Positions 10,691 to 21,399 of a DNA stretch of 64,000 nt are shown one piece after another. The number at the start of each line of letters is the position of its first letter. Within the stretch, counting starts at the first letter, position 1. The notes beneath the pieces were generated by a model. It saw only the letters and a program-made list of their open reading frames with translations. It was not told where the DNA came from and ran no database searches. Made by a program: the position numbers and the translations under genes. Origin of the DNA: Petrolisthes cinctipes (taxonomy: Eukaryota > Arthropoda > Malacostraca > Decapoda > Porcellanidae); contig JAWQEG010000136.1 in NCBI GenBank assembly GCA_033782935.1, forward strand, positions 213,501 to 277,500, read 5' to 3'.

Positions 10691-10974
10691 TCATCTCCTA
10701 ATTAGTGCCTTAATCAAGTCATCCTTCTGCTCTTCCAGGGTAACAGGCAAACCATTAAAAGTGTCAAACTCTATCTGATTAATACATAGAGGTTTAAACT
10801 TATCCCTAACCTCCTACTCAACCCTACTACTACTACTATTACTACTACTATTAAGTGGTGTAGTGTAAATATGTCACTATCTCTCTTTGGTACACACACA
10901 CACACACCAACCATGTAACAATTATTATTATCTAAATATAATACTAAATATTTATTACAATGCTTAAACACCAA

Positions 10975-11063
10975 TTAACCATTACCTAACCTAATCTAAC
11001 CATTATCTAACCTAATCTAACCATTACCTAACCTAACCTAGCATAACCTAACCTAACTTATGT
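10975..11063. repeat. AACCT/AATCT telomere-like degenerate repeat
   Basis: CCTAA pentamers mixed with 'ctaatctaaccatta' variants: a degenerate relative of the arthropod telomere motif, interstitial here. Confidence 0.85.
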
Positions 11064-11072
11064 CTTGTTTTT

Positions 11073-11313
11073 GTCGATCCCACAGTGGTTGGTATTGGTT
11101 TGTAAGCATGCAAACGAAAGAATGTTAGCCTTATAAATGACTTGTGGGTGAATTATTTAATGAATTTGGTGAGTAAACTATACAGTGATTATTATTATCT
11201 AACTGTTGGATAGATTTTGTGAATATGGATACTCACCATTTGGAAAATAACGAAGCCTTACAAGTGTGGTTGGTTGGGAAGCTTACAAACCAATACCACT
11301 GTGGAATCAACCC
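11073..11313. mobile_element. Family H MITE, near-complete
   Basis: Runs from gtcgatcccacagtggttgg to ccactgtggaatcaaccc with internal inverted pairing (ggtttgtaagc / gcttacaaacc). The left terminus lacks the first G residues. It is the left boundary of a block present inverted at 27.4-28.8 kb. Confidence 0.8.
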
Positions 11314-11609
11314 ATATACAGTTTGCCACAGAAATTCTTACACAGGTTATATGGAAAGAGAAGTTATTGATTATTGTGAATGTTTACCAAGTGACTCTTA
11401 TCATTACAAAACAACAAACCTAATAATAATAATAATGTTGTATTGCAGTTACATAGTCTTAACCTTTTATCTTTCTCTATGCATCTTCTTTTTTTTATTA
11501 TTATTATTGATATTATTATTATTGATATTATTATTATTATTAATATTATTATTATTGTTAATATTATTATTATTGTTAATATTATTATTATTAATATTAT
11601 TAATATTAA

Positions 11610-11676
<67 letters not shown>

Positions 11677-11990
11677 AGTTGGCTTCATTTCCACCTGTGT
11701 ATGTATTAGGTTTTGTAAAAATTATAAATTGTATAATTATTAGGTTTAAAAAAATATATAAACTGATTTGGTTGTTACAGAGTTTTGGAATTAACTGGAG
11801 TTGTACAAGTATGAGACCTCCTTCCATCTATAACAACAACAACAACAACAATAACAACAATAACAACAATAACAAGACATTATTATAGATTTCTGTAAGT
11901 ATTTGTAAAGTTACATTGTACCATATTCAACAACATTCATGGTGTATACGATGGTTCTGTTGTCTTTATATGGAGACATTGTATGTACCA
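11314..11990. repeat. Inverted duplicate, copy 1 (partner at 27.39-28.26 kb)
   Basis: Contains a TACAGTTTGCCACAGAAATT terminus at 11317, (ATT)n at 11496-11675, the phrase 'cacctgtgtatgtattaggt', an acceptor-like gttgttacag, an AAC/AAT block, and 'ggttctgttgtctttatatg'. The same elements occur in reverse order and complement at 27392-28262. Confidence 0.8.
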
Positions 11991-12000
11991 TGGATGTGTG

Positions 12001-12327
12001 TGTGTGTGTGTTTGGAGGCTTCTGATTCCTCCTAACCATGCCATGAAACAAGCTCCTTCCATATAGGTGTGTGTGTGTGTGTGTGTTAAGCCTCGGCCAC
12101 ACGGTACTGAGACATGTTTGGAGACATTTTCAAAACATTGCCTCAGACATGTTCGGTTTCATGTTCGACATGTCTCGTTTGGATGTACAAACTCGTGAAC
12201 ATGTTTTGAGACAATGCAGTGTGGATGTTTGGTGGCTGGGAACAAGTGTGTGAACAACCAATTGTGTGAACATTCTCCACCTGAGTGGATGTACACTGCA
12301 GTACACGGCATTGTCATATTAATTATG
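12001..12327. repeat. Family L copy with TG ends, then unassigned DNA
   Basis: 12001-12085 is family L ('ggaggcttctgattcctcc', then 'aagctccttccatatagg') bounded on both sides by TG repeats. 12089-12327 is unassigned, with repeated 'gagacatgtt' and 'aacatgtt' phrases that partly pair with one another. Confidence 0.65.
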
Positions 12328-12494
12328 TACAGTCGGCGGCAGAAGTCCTGTCGCCTCACCTGCTTCACCGAGAGACGCAGTGTTCATGGACTCGAGAAAT
12401 ACACACGTTTTCTACACTTAATAATCTCGAGTCTATGAACATCGCGTGCCTCGGTGAAGCAAGTGAGGTGACAGGACTTTTGCCGCTGACTGTA
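12328..12494. mobile_element. Family G MITE, complete (167 bp)
   Basis: TACAGTCGGCGGCAGAAGTC at the left and GACTTTTGCCGCTGACTGTA at the right, with inverted pairing continuing through cctgtcrcctcacytgcttc and ccgag. Almost the whole element is stem, with a loop of about 60 nt. TA at both ends. Confidence 0.9.
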
Positions 12495-12895
12495 CACTGG
12501 ATCAAAAAAGTGTGGCGCAGGTGGTGTCCGATGGTTCTGTAAATGATCACTACATCATGATAAACAAGCTCGTTTTCAGTAGCCATCGTCTTAGGTGTCA
12601 GAATGTTTTACGAGGGAAATGCGCGATACTTTTTTGATGGAGTGTACACCTCGTATATTGATGTAGGTACTGCAAGTGTATTGGTACAAATACTAGAATT
12701 ATATAATATCACCTCCAATAATAGTGACACACCCTCCTCTATATCTGTGTATTCCCAGTGTGACAGGCCAACAGTCCCTCCCACTTTCATCCTCCAGAAA
12801 CACATACACCTGTATTCTCCTTCCCATCTATCCCTACTACCCTAAGTAACCTGTTGCACAGAGAAGGGACACCAGGGACACAGAGTTATCGATAT
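12495..12895. other. Unassigned sequence
   Basis: No recognisable gene. Short plus and minus open frames of 65-85 codons have no family resemblance. Confidence 0.5.
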
Positions 12896-13050
12896 TATTG
12901 TTTTAAGTAGTATGTAGCTGTTTGTATTAAATTTAACAATGGTAGTTAACCTATTTATTGGAAAGTTTATCATCTAAGGAACAGAGGGAAGCTGTCGAAC
13001 TCTTACGTGAGTTACCCCTATATGGATGATTATATTTGACACCAACTGTA
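12896..13050. mobile_element. Family B MITE, right-end fragment
   Basis: Carries the B internal phrases 'ttttaagtagtatgtagctg' and 'atggtagttaacctattta' and ends 'atatttgacaccaactgta' at 13050. The left terminus is absent. Confidence 0.8.
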
Positions 13051-13265
13051 CCTTAGCAGTTTTTCATTACTTCTTATCACCTTTTTAATCTCTTCTTCTT
13101 CTATTTTATTTCCTTGTTTTGCCCATTCAACCTCACCTAAAAATTTCTATTAATTTCTAAAAATTTCTGCAAAGATAACTTTTAATTTCTCTCGACATTC
13201 ACTCACTTTTTTTGTTTGTTAATTTCTACCACCACTTCCTGTTCTATATTCTTTTTATCACCTAA

Positions 13266-13581
13266 AATATTAACTGCTTCTATTCCTGGAGTTTATCTCA
13301 CTGTTCTGTTACCTAACCCAACCCAACCAAACCTAACCCAACCTAACCTAACCTAAAATATTAACTGCTTCTATTCCTGGAGTTTATCTCACTGTTCTGT
13401 TACCTAACCCAACCTAACCCAACCTAAAATATTAACTGCTTCTATTCCTGGAGTTTATCTCACTGTTCTGTTACCTAACCCAACCCAACCCAACCCAACC
13501 CAACCTAACCTAACCTAACCTAACCTAACCTAACCTAAAATATTAACTGCTTCTATTCCTGGAGTTTATCTCACTGTTCTG
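13266..13581. repeat. Compound minisatellite with AACCT blocks
   Basis: Four copies of a 55-60 bp unit ('aaatattaactgcttctatt', 'tggagtttatctcactgttc') separated by runs of CCCAA/CCTAA pentamers of differing length, so each period includes a short telomere-like tract. Confidence 0.92.
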
Positions 13582-13708
13582 TTTATTACCTGTTCCACAA
13601 CTGAATCACAGGATATCAAATCAACTCTCTCTTTCTACTTCATTATTATTTTCTCACCAATTTCTTTCATACCTGACATTTTCCTCCAGGGCTTCATTTA
13701 TGTTTGTG

Positions 13709-14005
13709 TACAGTCGGCAGCATAAGTTCCCTTCATTTCCACCTGTGTATGTATTAGTTATAGTTATGTTGTAATACAATTTTAATGCAGAAATGACAGA
13801 TATAGTTCTCATGGTAAATTATGTATGTTGTAATGTATTAGTTATAGTGTTGTAATACAATTTTAATGCAGAAATGACAGATATAGTTCTCATATGGTAA
13901 ATTACTTATGTTGTTAAAATGGAAACTGGTTCAGAATGCAACTATCTGGTCATATTAGCAATATTAAATACATGAGATGGACGTGAATTTCTGCAGCTGG
14001 CTGTA
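13709..14005. mobile_element. Family G-like MITE, complete, with internal duplication
   Basis: TACAGTCGGCAGCATAAGTT at the left pairs imperfectly with AATTTCTGCAGCTGGCTGTA at the right. Inside, a roughly 80-bp segment ('tgcagaaatgacagatatag') is directly duplicated (about 13747-13910). Confidence 0.8.
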
Positions 14006-14134
14006 CATATTGAAGTTGTTCCTTAAGTTGTACTACCTTCTCCTTTAATGTCATATTTTCATTCCTTGTCATTTTAACACTTCTCTTCTACCTTCTCAAT
14101 ATTTTGTTATAAATTTCTGCTACCATACTGCTGT

Positions 14135-14824
14135 CTAAGGGGGTGCGGGAGTAGGGGACAGGCTGGGGGGGGGGTGCAGGAGTAGGGGACAGGCTTGGGG
14201 GGGGTTTAGGGGGGTGCGGGAGTAGGGGTACAAGCTTGGAGGTGGGTAGAAAGCCTGCTCCCTATTTCCGCACCGCTCTAACCCCCCCCAAAGCCTGTCC
14301 CCCTACTCCCGCAGCCCCCAATCCTGTCCCCTACTCCCGCACCCCCCAATCCTGTCCCCCTACTCCCGCAGCCCCCAATCCTGTCCCCTACTCCCGCACC
14401 CCCCAATTCTGTCCCCTACTCCCACACCCCCCAATCCTGTCCCCTACTCCCGCAGCCCCCAATTCTGTCCCCTACTCCCGCACCCCCCAATCCTGTCCCC
14501 TACTCCCGCACCCCCCAATCCTGTCCCCCTACTCCCGCAGCCCCCAATCCTGTCCCCTACTCCCGCACCCCCCAATCCTGTCCCCTACTCCCGCAGCCCC
14601 CAATCCTGTCCCCTACTCCCGCAGCCCCCAATCCTGTCCCCTACTCCCACACCCCCCAAGCCTGTCCCCCTACTCCTGCACCCCCCTAAACCTCCCCCAA
14701 GCCTGCCCCCTACTCCCGCATCCCCCAGTCCTGTCCCCTACTCCCGCACCCCCCAAAATCCCCCTTCACCCCCCTAACCTTCACCTCCCCCAAGCCTGTC
14801 CCCCCTATTCCCGCACCCCCTTAA
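14135..14824. mobile_element. Family D C-rich foldback, TTAA-type, copy 1
   Basis: Left end CTAAGGGGGTGCGGG, right end GCACCCCCTTAA. TTAA (one base changed at left) plus inverted G/C-rich termini is the hallmark of piggyBac-type non-autonomous elements. The central turn is 'ggtgggtagaaagcctg'. The right arm is expanded into about 20 tandem units of 25-33 bp (cccccaatcctgtcccctac + tcccgca), so the arms are very unequal. The Pro-rich frame across it is an artefact. Confidence 0.82.
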
Positions 14825-14849
14825 CACTAACTAACTAAGTAACCTGTTT

Positions 14850-15210
14850 GTTGTCCCTATTGGTGTTGGTTTTAGAATACAACACTTCATCTAACATTAA
14901 TAACCTTATTTTCCATTTAGTATCTTGCCCAGAGTATTTCATTACTGATCAAAATACATCTTTTAATCAAATACTATCATCTATCAATATATATATCTCC
15001 CTTCTCTTAATGTTCACTTTGCTTCTCCCTTCCTTTCCTTCCTTCCTTCCTTCCTTTTCTTAATGTTCACTCTGCTTCTCCCTGCCTCTCCTTCCTTCTT
15101 TCCTTTCCTTTCCTTTCCTTTCCTTCCTTCCTTTTCCTTTCCTTTCTTTCCTTCCTTTCCTTCCTTTCCTTCCTTCCTTTCCTTCCTTCCTTCCTTCCTT
15201 CCTTCCTTCC
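14850..15210. repeat. Spacer, then CTTCC/CTTTC pyrimidine array
   Basis: Unassigned AT-rich DNA to about 15010, then a 20-bp phrase 'cttaatgttcactytgcttc' twice and a degenerate CTTTC/CTTCC array (15026-15210). Confidence 0.85.
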
Positions 15211-15239
15211 TGAGAACACAAAAAGACACCAGCTCCTTC

Positions 15240-15440
15240 CAAGTGATGTGTGTATGTCCGTGTCTGGATACTGTATGTATGTGTGTGTGTGTGTGTGTTT
15301 GGAGGCTTCTGATTCCTCCTAACTATGCCACAAAACAAGCTCCTTCCATATAGGTGTGTGTGTGTGTGTGTGTGTGTGTTAGAGAGTGTGTGTTAGAGAG
15401 AGTGGGAGAGAATGTGTGTGTGTGTGTGTGTGTTTCATGG
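15240..15440. repeat. Family L unit between TG microsatellites
   Basis: TG repeat, then 'ggaggcttctgattcctcc', 'ctatgccacaaaacaagctc', 'cttccatatagg', then a TG repeat again. The 60-bp core occurs at 12.0 kb, here, and four times inverted at 24.5-24.9 kb, always joined to TG/CA. Confidence 0.85.
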
Positions 15441-15499
15441 TAATATTTGGAGGAATTATTTGTTCCACATTTACCACCAACATTGTACTGTCTCTCTTA

Positions 15500-15740
15500 G
15501 GGTCGATTCCACAGTGGTTGGTATTGGTTTGTAAGCACGCAAACAAAAGAATGTTAGCCGTGTAAATGACTTATGGGTGAATTATTTAATAATAATTTAA
15601 TAATAATGATTATTATTATTATTATTATTACTATTATTATTATTACTGGTATTATTATTTTTATTATTATTATTATTATTATTATTAAATGACTTCTGGG
15701 TGAATTATTTAATGAATTTGGTGAATAAACTATACAGTGA

Positions 15741-15771
<31 letters not shown>

Positions 15772-15812
15772 TATTATTATTACTTGTATTATTATTTTTA
15801 CTTGTATTATTA

Positions 15813-15861
<49 letters not shown>

Positions 15862-16018
15862 ATGACTTCTGGGTGAATTATTTAATGAATTTGATGAATA
15901 AACTATACAGTGATTATTATTATCTAACTGTTGGATAGATTTTGTGAATGTGGATACTCACCTTTTGGAAAATAATGAAGCCTTACAAGTGTAAGGTTGG
16001 TTGGGAAGCTTACAAACC
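15500..16018. mobile_element. Family H MITE with internal triplication
   Basis: TTA (15497-15499) precedes GGGTCGATTCCACAGTGG. The middle segment 'aaatgacttytgggtgaatt' through 'aactatacagtgatta' occurs three times, each followed by (ATT)n. The right end breaks off inside 'gcttacaaacca' at 16018. Confidence 0.85.
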
Positions 16019-16122
16019 ATTTCTTCACTTATCTTTGCTCATCCATAAATTAAATAGGTTGTAATTTGTTATTACAGAGTTGTAGAGTTGAGTTGTAATA
16101 GAGACAAGACATAGAATTAACC

Positions 16123-16380
16123 TTAAGGGGGTGCGGGAATAGGGGGACAGGCTTGGGGGTGGGGGGGGTTAGGTGGGTGCAGGAATAGTGGGACAGGTTT
16201 GGGGTGGGTAGAAAGCCTGTCCCCCTACTCCCGCACCCCCCCTCCCCCAAGCCTGTCCCCCTATTCCCGCACCCCCCAAGCCTGTCCCCCTATTCCCGCA
16301 CCACCCAAACACCCCCCAAGCCTGTCCCATACTCCCGCACCCCCCTAAACCCCCCCCCAAGCCTGTCCCCCTATTCCCAT
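16123..16380. mobile_element. Family D foldback, right end lost
   Basis: TTAAGGGGGTGCGGGAATAG at the left, the family centre 'ggtgggtagaaagcctg', then four C-rich arm units. It stops at 'cccctattcccatta', where an ATT/ACTTTT array (16379-16490) begins; the closing GCACCCCCTTAA is missing. Confidence 0.82.
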
Positions 16381-16485
16381 TATTATTATTATTATTACTT
16401 TTATTATTATTATTATTACTTTTATTATTATTATTATTACTTTTATTATTATTATTATTATTACTTTTATTATTATTATTATTAT

Positions 16486-17777
16486 TATTAATTTCTTCAC
16501 ATATCTTTGCTCATCCATAAATTAAATAGGTTGTAATTTGTTGTTACAGAGTTGTGGAGTTGTAACAAGAGACTGAGGAACCTTCATTGTTTGTTTGTTG
16601 TCCACTGTGTTCTTCCATCTATCAGCAACAACAACATCAACAACATCAACTACTACTACTACTACTACTACAACATCAACTACTACTACTACAACATCAA
16701 CTACTACTACTACAACATCAACTACTACTTCTACTACAACATCAACTACTACTACTACTACTACTACAACTGTAAGTTTGTATGGAATTACATTGTTGTA
16801 TTTCTCTCTCTCTCTCTCTCTCCTTCATTCATTCCTTTCTTCCATTCTCTCTCACTTACCTTCATTCTTCCATTCTCTCTCACTTACCTTCATTCTTCCA
16901 TTCTCTCTCTCTTACCTTCATTCTTCCATTCTCTCTCTCTCATTCCTTCCTTTCTTCCTTCCATTCTCTCTCTCTCTCTCATTCATTCCTTTCTTCCTTC
17001 CATTCTCTCTCTCTTTCTCTCTCATTCATTCCTTCCATTCTCTCTCTCTCTCATTCATTCCTTCCATTCTCTCTCTCTCTCTCATTCATTCATTCCATTC
17101 TCTCTCTCTCTCTCATTCATTCCTTCCATTCTCTCTCTCTCTCTCTCATTCATTCCTTCCATTCTCTCTCATATTCATTCCTTTCTTCCTTCCATTCTCT
17201 CTCTCTCTCTCTCTCTCATTCCTTTCTTCCTTCCAATCTCTCTCTTCCCTTCATTCTTCCATTCTCTCTCTTCCCTTCATTCTTCCATTCTCTCTCTTCC
17301 CTTCATTCTTCCATTCTCTCTCTTCCCTTCATTCTTCCATTCTCTCTCTTCCCTTCATTCTTCCATTCTCTCTCTTCCCTTCATTCTTCCCTTCATTCTT
17401 CCATTCTCTCTCTTCCCTTCATTCTTCCATTCTCTCTCTTCCCTTCATTCTTCCATTCTCTCTCTTCCCTTCATTCTTCCATTCTCTCTCTTCCCTTCAT
17501 TCTTCCATTCTCTCTCTTCCCTTCATTCTTCCATTCTCTCTCTTCCCTTCATTCTTCCATCCATTCTCTCTCTCTCTCTCTCAGTTGGTCCAGATTTACT
17601 ACCAACAAAATTCTGTCACCTTAAGTGAATTCTCTAACAGGTCACAACATCTCATCATGTCCTTATGTTCTCAATCTTTTGGTTCTGTCCCTTCTGATTC
17701 TTCTGCTATGTTGTACAGTTGTGGTCAATAATAATCATCCACATATGGGCATCTCAAACAATTTACTGTGTAATGTT
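16486..17777 (+). repeat. Segmental duplication, copy 2
   Basis: Same order as 8694-10131: acceptor-like tttgttgttacag at about 16550, AAC/TAC block to 16770, gtaagt at 16771, a pyrimidine minisatellite of about 740 bp (16804-17580) with a different unit mix (many ttcccttcattcttccattc units), ctctctcag, then the same tail. Shorter than copy 1 only because the minisatellite contracted or changed register. A partial third head lies at 16022-16110. Confidence 0.88.
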
Positions 17778-17962
17778 TTCACGTTCACATATGATGTTAA
17801 AAAATTTTTTTAAGTAGTGTGTGGCTGCTTGTATTAAATTAAAAGATGGTAGTTAACCTATTTAATGGAAAGCCTATAAGCTAAAAAAACAAACATTGTA
17901 CAGCTGTCAAACTCTTAGGTGAGTTACCCCTCTATGGATGATTATTTTTGACCACGACTGTA
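17714..17962. mobile_element. Family B MITE, complete (249 bp)
   Basis: TACAGTTGTGGTCAATAATA at the left and 'attatttttgaccacgactgta' (key ends GACCACGACTGTA) at the right; TA edges. Internal landmarks 'aagtagtgtgtggctgcttg' and 'gatggtagttaacctattta' define the family and are shared with 12.9, 28.9 and 30.1 kb. Confidence 0.9.
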
Positions 17963-18006
17963 CTTACATTTTGTTTTCTCAATCCATTTCTCCAGAATTA
18001 TATTAG

Positions 18007-18082
18007 GAGCATCTTGATTCCTCCAAAGTATGACTGTTGCTTGGAAAAAAAAAATAGTTTGGAGGAATCATTTGCTCCAGAT
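18007..18082. repeat. Family M foldback
   Basis: GGAGCATCTTGATTCCTCC pairs with GGAGGAATCATTTGCTCC across a loop of about 35 nt. Confidence 0.85.
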
Positions 18083-18146
18083 TTATTTATGTTCTATGAT
18101 TTATTCACCTTAACACTAATTAATTTGTTTATTTTACAGGTGAGTA

Positions 18147-18340
18147 GTGGGAGAGAGAGAGAAGAGGAAGAGGAGAACAACACGAGAGAGAGGAGGAGAA
18201 GAGAACAACACGAGAGAGAGGAGGAGAAGAGAACAACACGAGAGAGAGGAGGAGAAGAGAACAACACGAGAGAGAGGAGGAGAAGAGAACAACACGAGAG
18301 AGAGGAGGAGAAGAGAACAACACAAGAGAGAAGAACAAGA
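18147..18340 (+). repeat. 28-bp purine minisatellite
   Basis: About six units of gagaacaacacgagagagag + gaggagaa. 28 is not a multiple of three, so the Arg/Glu-rich frame cycles through three peptide phases; a protein role is unlikely. Preceded by an acceptor-like tttattttacag at 18139. Confidence 0.93.
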
Positions 18341-18539
18341 GAAGAACAACAAGACAGAAGAACACACAAGAACAAAACCTCTAATATAATATAGTGTATA
18401 ATAACAGGAAATAAAAATTAAATACATATTATTAATTAGTATAATTTATTAAAAAACCTCTATAGTATTAATTAACATAATTATCATTCCACCAGGTGAA
18501 TATATTAATTAATTTATACCTGTAAGGGTGTAGGGTTCA

Positions 18540-19010
18540 ATTCAAAATTATTGATGTTATTATAATATTTGTCTGTGTGTGTGCGAGAGAAATATCACAC
18601 ACACACAAACAAACAAATATTATAATAACACCAGTAATAATTACATACATAAAAGAATGTAGGGTTTAAGTAAAAATTATTGATGTTATAATATTGTCTG
18701 TGTGTGTGAGAAATACCACACACAGACAGACAAATATTGTAACCATCAGTGATAATTACATACCTAAAACGATGTACAGTTCAAGTAAAAATTATTGATG
18801 ATATAATACTGTGTGTGTGTGAGAGAGAGATATCACTCACTCACTCTCACACACAGACAGACAAATATTATTATAACATCAGGTTCAAGTAAAAATTATT
18901 GATGATGTTATAATACTGTATGTCTGTGTGTGTGTGTGTGTGTGTGTGACATATCATACACACACACACACAGACAAATATTATAATAACATCAGTGATA
19001 AGTTTATACC
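18540..19010. repeat. Tandem array of ~115-bp hairpin units
   Basis: About four units of 110-120 bp. Each is a hairpin: TTATAATATT + GTCTGTGTGTG, then a turn (gagagaaatatcac), then CACACAGACA + AATATTATAA, followed by a linker 'cagtgataattacatacct'. A looser continuation without the linker is at 19690-19975. Confidence 0.85.
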
Positions 19011-19013
19011 TGT

Positions 19014-19185
19014 AAAGTCCCATCCACACAAGGCAAAAAGACGCAACCCAGTGAAATTCTCTTGCTTTTTACCAGTGTTACCAGATCAAACGGTCTCTGG
19101 CAGCTATTTACCACTTGTGCCACACCCACGATATTAGTAACAGTGTCTGCCCGAAGTTTTTTTGCCTCGTGTGGAAGGAGCTTAA
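19014..19185. mobile_element. Family K MITE
   Basis: Left 'aagtcccatccacacaaggc' and right 'gcctcgtgtggaaggagctt' are imperfect inverted ends. The interior ('cccagtgaaattctcttgct', 'caaacggtctctggcagc') matches the second copy at 23493-23685. Confidence 0.8.
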
Positions 19186-19225
19186 GAGTTTAAATATAAC
19201 TTTAGGGGATAGTACAGTGTTGTTG

Positions 19226-19672
19226 GTAAATCTGGAGCAATTGATTCCTCCAAACTATTCCAAGCAACAACAGAACACCATTGTCATGTTTCCTGGCATA
19301 CTTTGGAGGAATCAAGATGCTCCAATGTAATTCTGGAGCAACTGATTCCTCCAAACTATTCCAAGCAACAACAGAACACCATTGTCATGTTTCCTGGCAT
19401 ACTTTGGAGGAATCAAGATGCTCCAATGTAATTCTGGAGCAACTGATTCCTCCAAACTATTCCTGTAGTTTCCTGGAATAGTTTGGAGGAATCAAGACAC
19501 TCCAATATAAATCTGGAACAATTAATTCCTCCAAACTATTCCAAACAACAAAACAAACACCATTATTTTTGTTCATCTGGTTCTGTTTTCTGACATACTT
19601 TGGAGGAATCAAGATGCTCCAATTCTGTTTTCTGACATACTTTGGAGGAATCAAGATACTCCAATGTACCAA
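19226..19672. repeat. Cluster of family M foldbacks
   Basis: Four tandem M units of about 95 bp. Each starts 'ctggagcaactgattcctcc' and closes 'ctttggaggaatcaagatgc', and the arms pair over 25-30 nt. The first two units are nearly identical, indicating local tandem duplication. Confidence 0.88.
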
Positions 19673-20162
19673 CAGTGTATTATCTCCTTAGTGTTATTAT
19701 AATACTGTGTGTGTGACAAATACACACACACACACAGATATTATAACAACAATATAACATTGTGTGTGTGACAAATACACACACACACACACACACGGTT
19801 TTGATAACGACATTAACATTTTGTGTGTGTGTGTGTGTATGTGTGTGCAGAGAGAAATATCACACACACACACACACACAATATGTTACTGTTGTTATAA
19901 TACCTGTGTGTGTGTGTGTGTGTTAGTGGAGAGAGAAACATCACACACACACACACACAGTAACTTCATAAAACACTCACATTAACTAGTAGTAGTTGAT
20001 GTAAGGATGAACACAGAATAATGAAGGTTGTTAAGTCTCTTGTACAACTGCACTCCACAAATCTGTAACAAAATACAACCTAATTAATTTAAAGGAAATT
20101 ATTCAACTATATAATAATAACACAGAATATTATTTCTGGCTTAACCAAGAAGTATTATTAAA

Positions 20163-20425
20163 TTTGTTGGTGGATATTTGATTGTGACTGTACTTAAGGG
20201 GGTGCAGGAGTAGGGGACAGGCTTCGGGGGGAACTGGGGGGGTGCGGGAGTAGGGGGACAGGCTGGGGGGGGGGGGGGGGTTAGGGGGGTGCAGGAATAG
20301 GGGACAGGCTTTCTACCCACCCCAAGCCTGTCCCCCTATTCCCGCACCCCCCCAGTTCCCCCCGAAGCCTGTCCCCTACTTCTGCACCCCCTTAAGTACA
20401 GTCACAGTAAAATATCCACCAACAC
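20163..20425. mobile_element. Nested palindrome: C end / family D / C end
   Basis: A complete family D hairpin (20194-20395, TTAA both ends, GGGGGTGCAGG / GCACCCCC) is flanked by the same family C terminus in opposite orientations: ...GATATTTGATTGTGACTGTAC on the left and GTACAGTCACAGTAAAATAT... on the right. The whole 263 bp is therefore one palindrome with D at the apex. Confidence 0.85.
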
Positions 20426-20491
20426 TTTCCTTCCATCGTAATAAATATCTTGGTAATAAAGAACAACACGTGTATGATTTAACAACACCTC

Positions 20492-20526
<35 letters not shown>

Positions 20527-20569
20527 CTTGGTAATAAAGAACAACACGTGTATGATTTTGCACCACCTC

Positions 20570-20613
<44 letters not shown>

Positions 20614-20690
20614 CTTGGTAATAAAGAACAACACGTGTATGATTTTGCACCACCTCATAATAATAATTGAGGGGGTTGAGTTGACGTAAA
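20396..20690. mobile_element. Family C MITE, left end plus repeated body
   Basis: From TACAGTCACAGTAAAATATC through three copies of the 'aataaagaacaacacgtgta' body block with (AAT)n between them. Ends in 'gttgagttgacgtaaagtg'; the right terminus is absent. Confidence 0.8.
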
Positions 20691-20747
20691 GTGTTGTATA
20701 CAAAAAAGGCAGGGAGGAAGGAAAACCATTTCAAGAGAGATTCTCTT

Positions 20748-21253
20748 GTTGGTTAATTGGAAGGCTACTGATTATTATTATTACTATTATTATTATTATT
20801 ATTACTATTATTATTATTATTATTACTATTATTATTATTATTATTACTATTATTATTATTATTACTATTACTATGATTATTATTATTATTACTATTATTA
20901 TTATTATTACTATTATTATTATTATTATTACTATTATTATTACTATTATTATTATTATTACTATTATTATTATTATCATTATTATTATTATCATTATTAT
21001 TATTATCATTATTATTATTATTATTATTGAGTGCTACTGATTCCTCCTAACTCTACCAGAAAACACACTCTCAATGGTACTAATAATTAAGGGATCTGTT
21101 TGGAGGAATCAGTAGCACTCAATAATAATAATAATAATAACGATAATAATAGTAATAATAATAATGATAATAATAATAATGATAGTAATAATAATAATAG
21201 TGATGATAATAATAATAATAGTTATAATAATAATAATAAAAATAATTATTATG

Positions 21254-21291
<38 letters not shown>

Positions 21292-21318
21292 CACACACCT
21301 TCCAATTCACCAACAAAA
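20748..21318. repeat. 570-bp palindrome: (ATT)n, foldback, (AAT)n
   Basis: Outer arms TTGTTGGTTAATTGGAAGG and the complement CCTTCCAATTCACCAACAA; then (ATT)n at 20769-21028 and (AAT)n at 21118-21296, mutually complementary; the centre is a small foldback with perfect 19-bp arms GAGTGCTACTGATTCCTCC / GGAGGAATCAGTAGCACTC. The poly-Tyr, Ile and Asn frames are artefacts. Confidence 0.9.
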
Positions 21319-21399
21319 TAATATCACCTTAAGTTGGAAGTAGTGTTGGTAAATCTGGAGTAAATTATTCCTCCAAACTATTTTTTCAAGCAAAAGAAC

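Noticed and set aside
14236..14838. 200-codon Pro-rich frame
   Set aside because: It is the C-rich arm of a family D foldback; unit length and phase explain the frame.
18147..18389. Arg/Glu-rich 80-codon frame after an acceptor-like ttttacag
   Set aside because: The 28-bp unit changes phase each repeat and no domain is present; minisatellite preferred.
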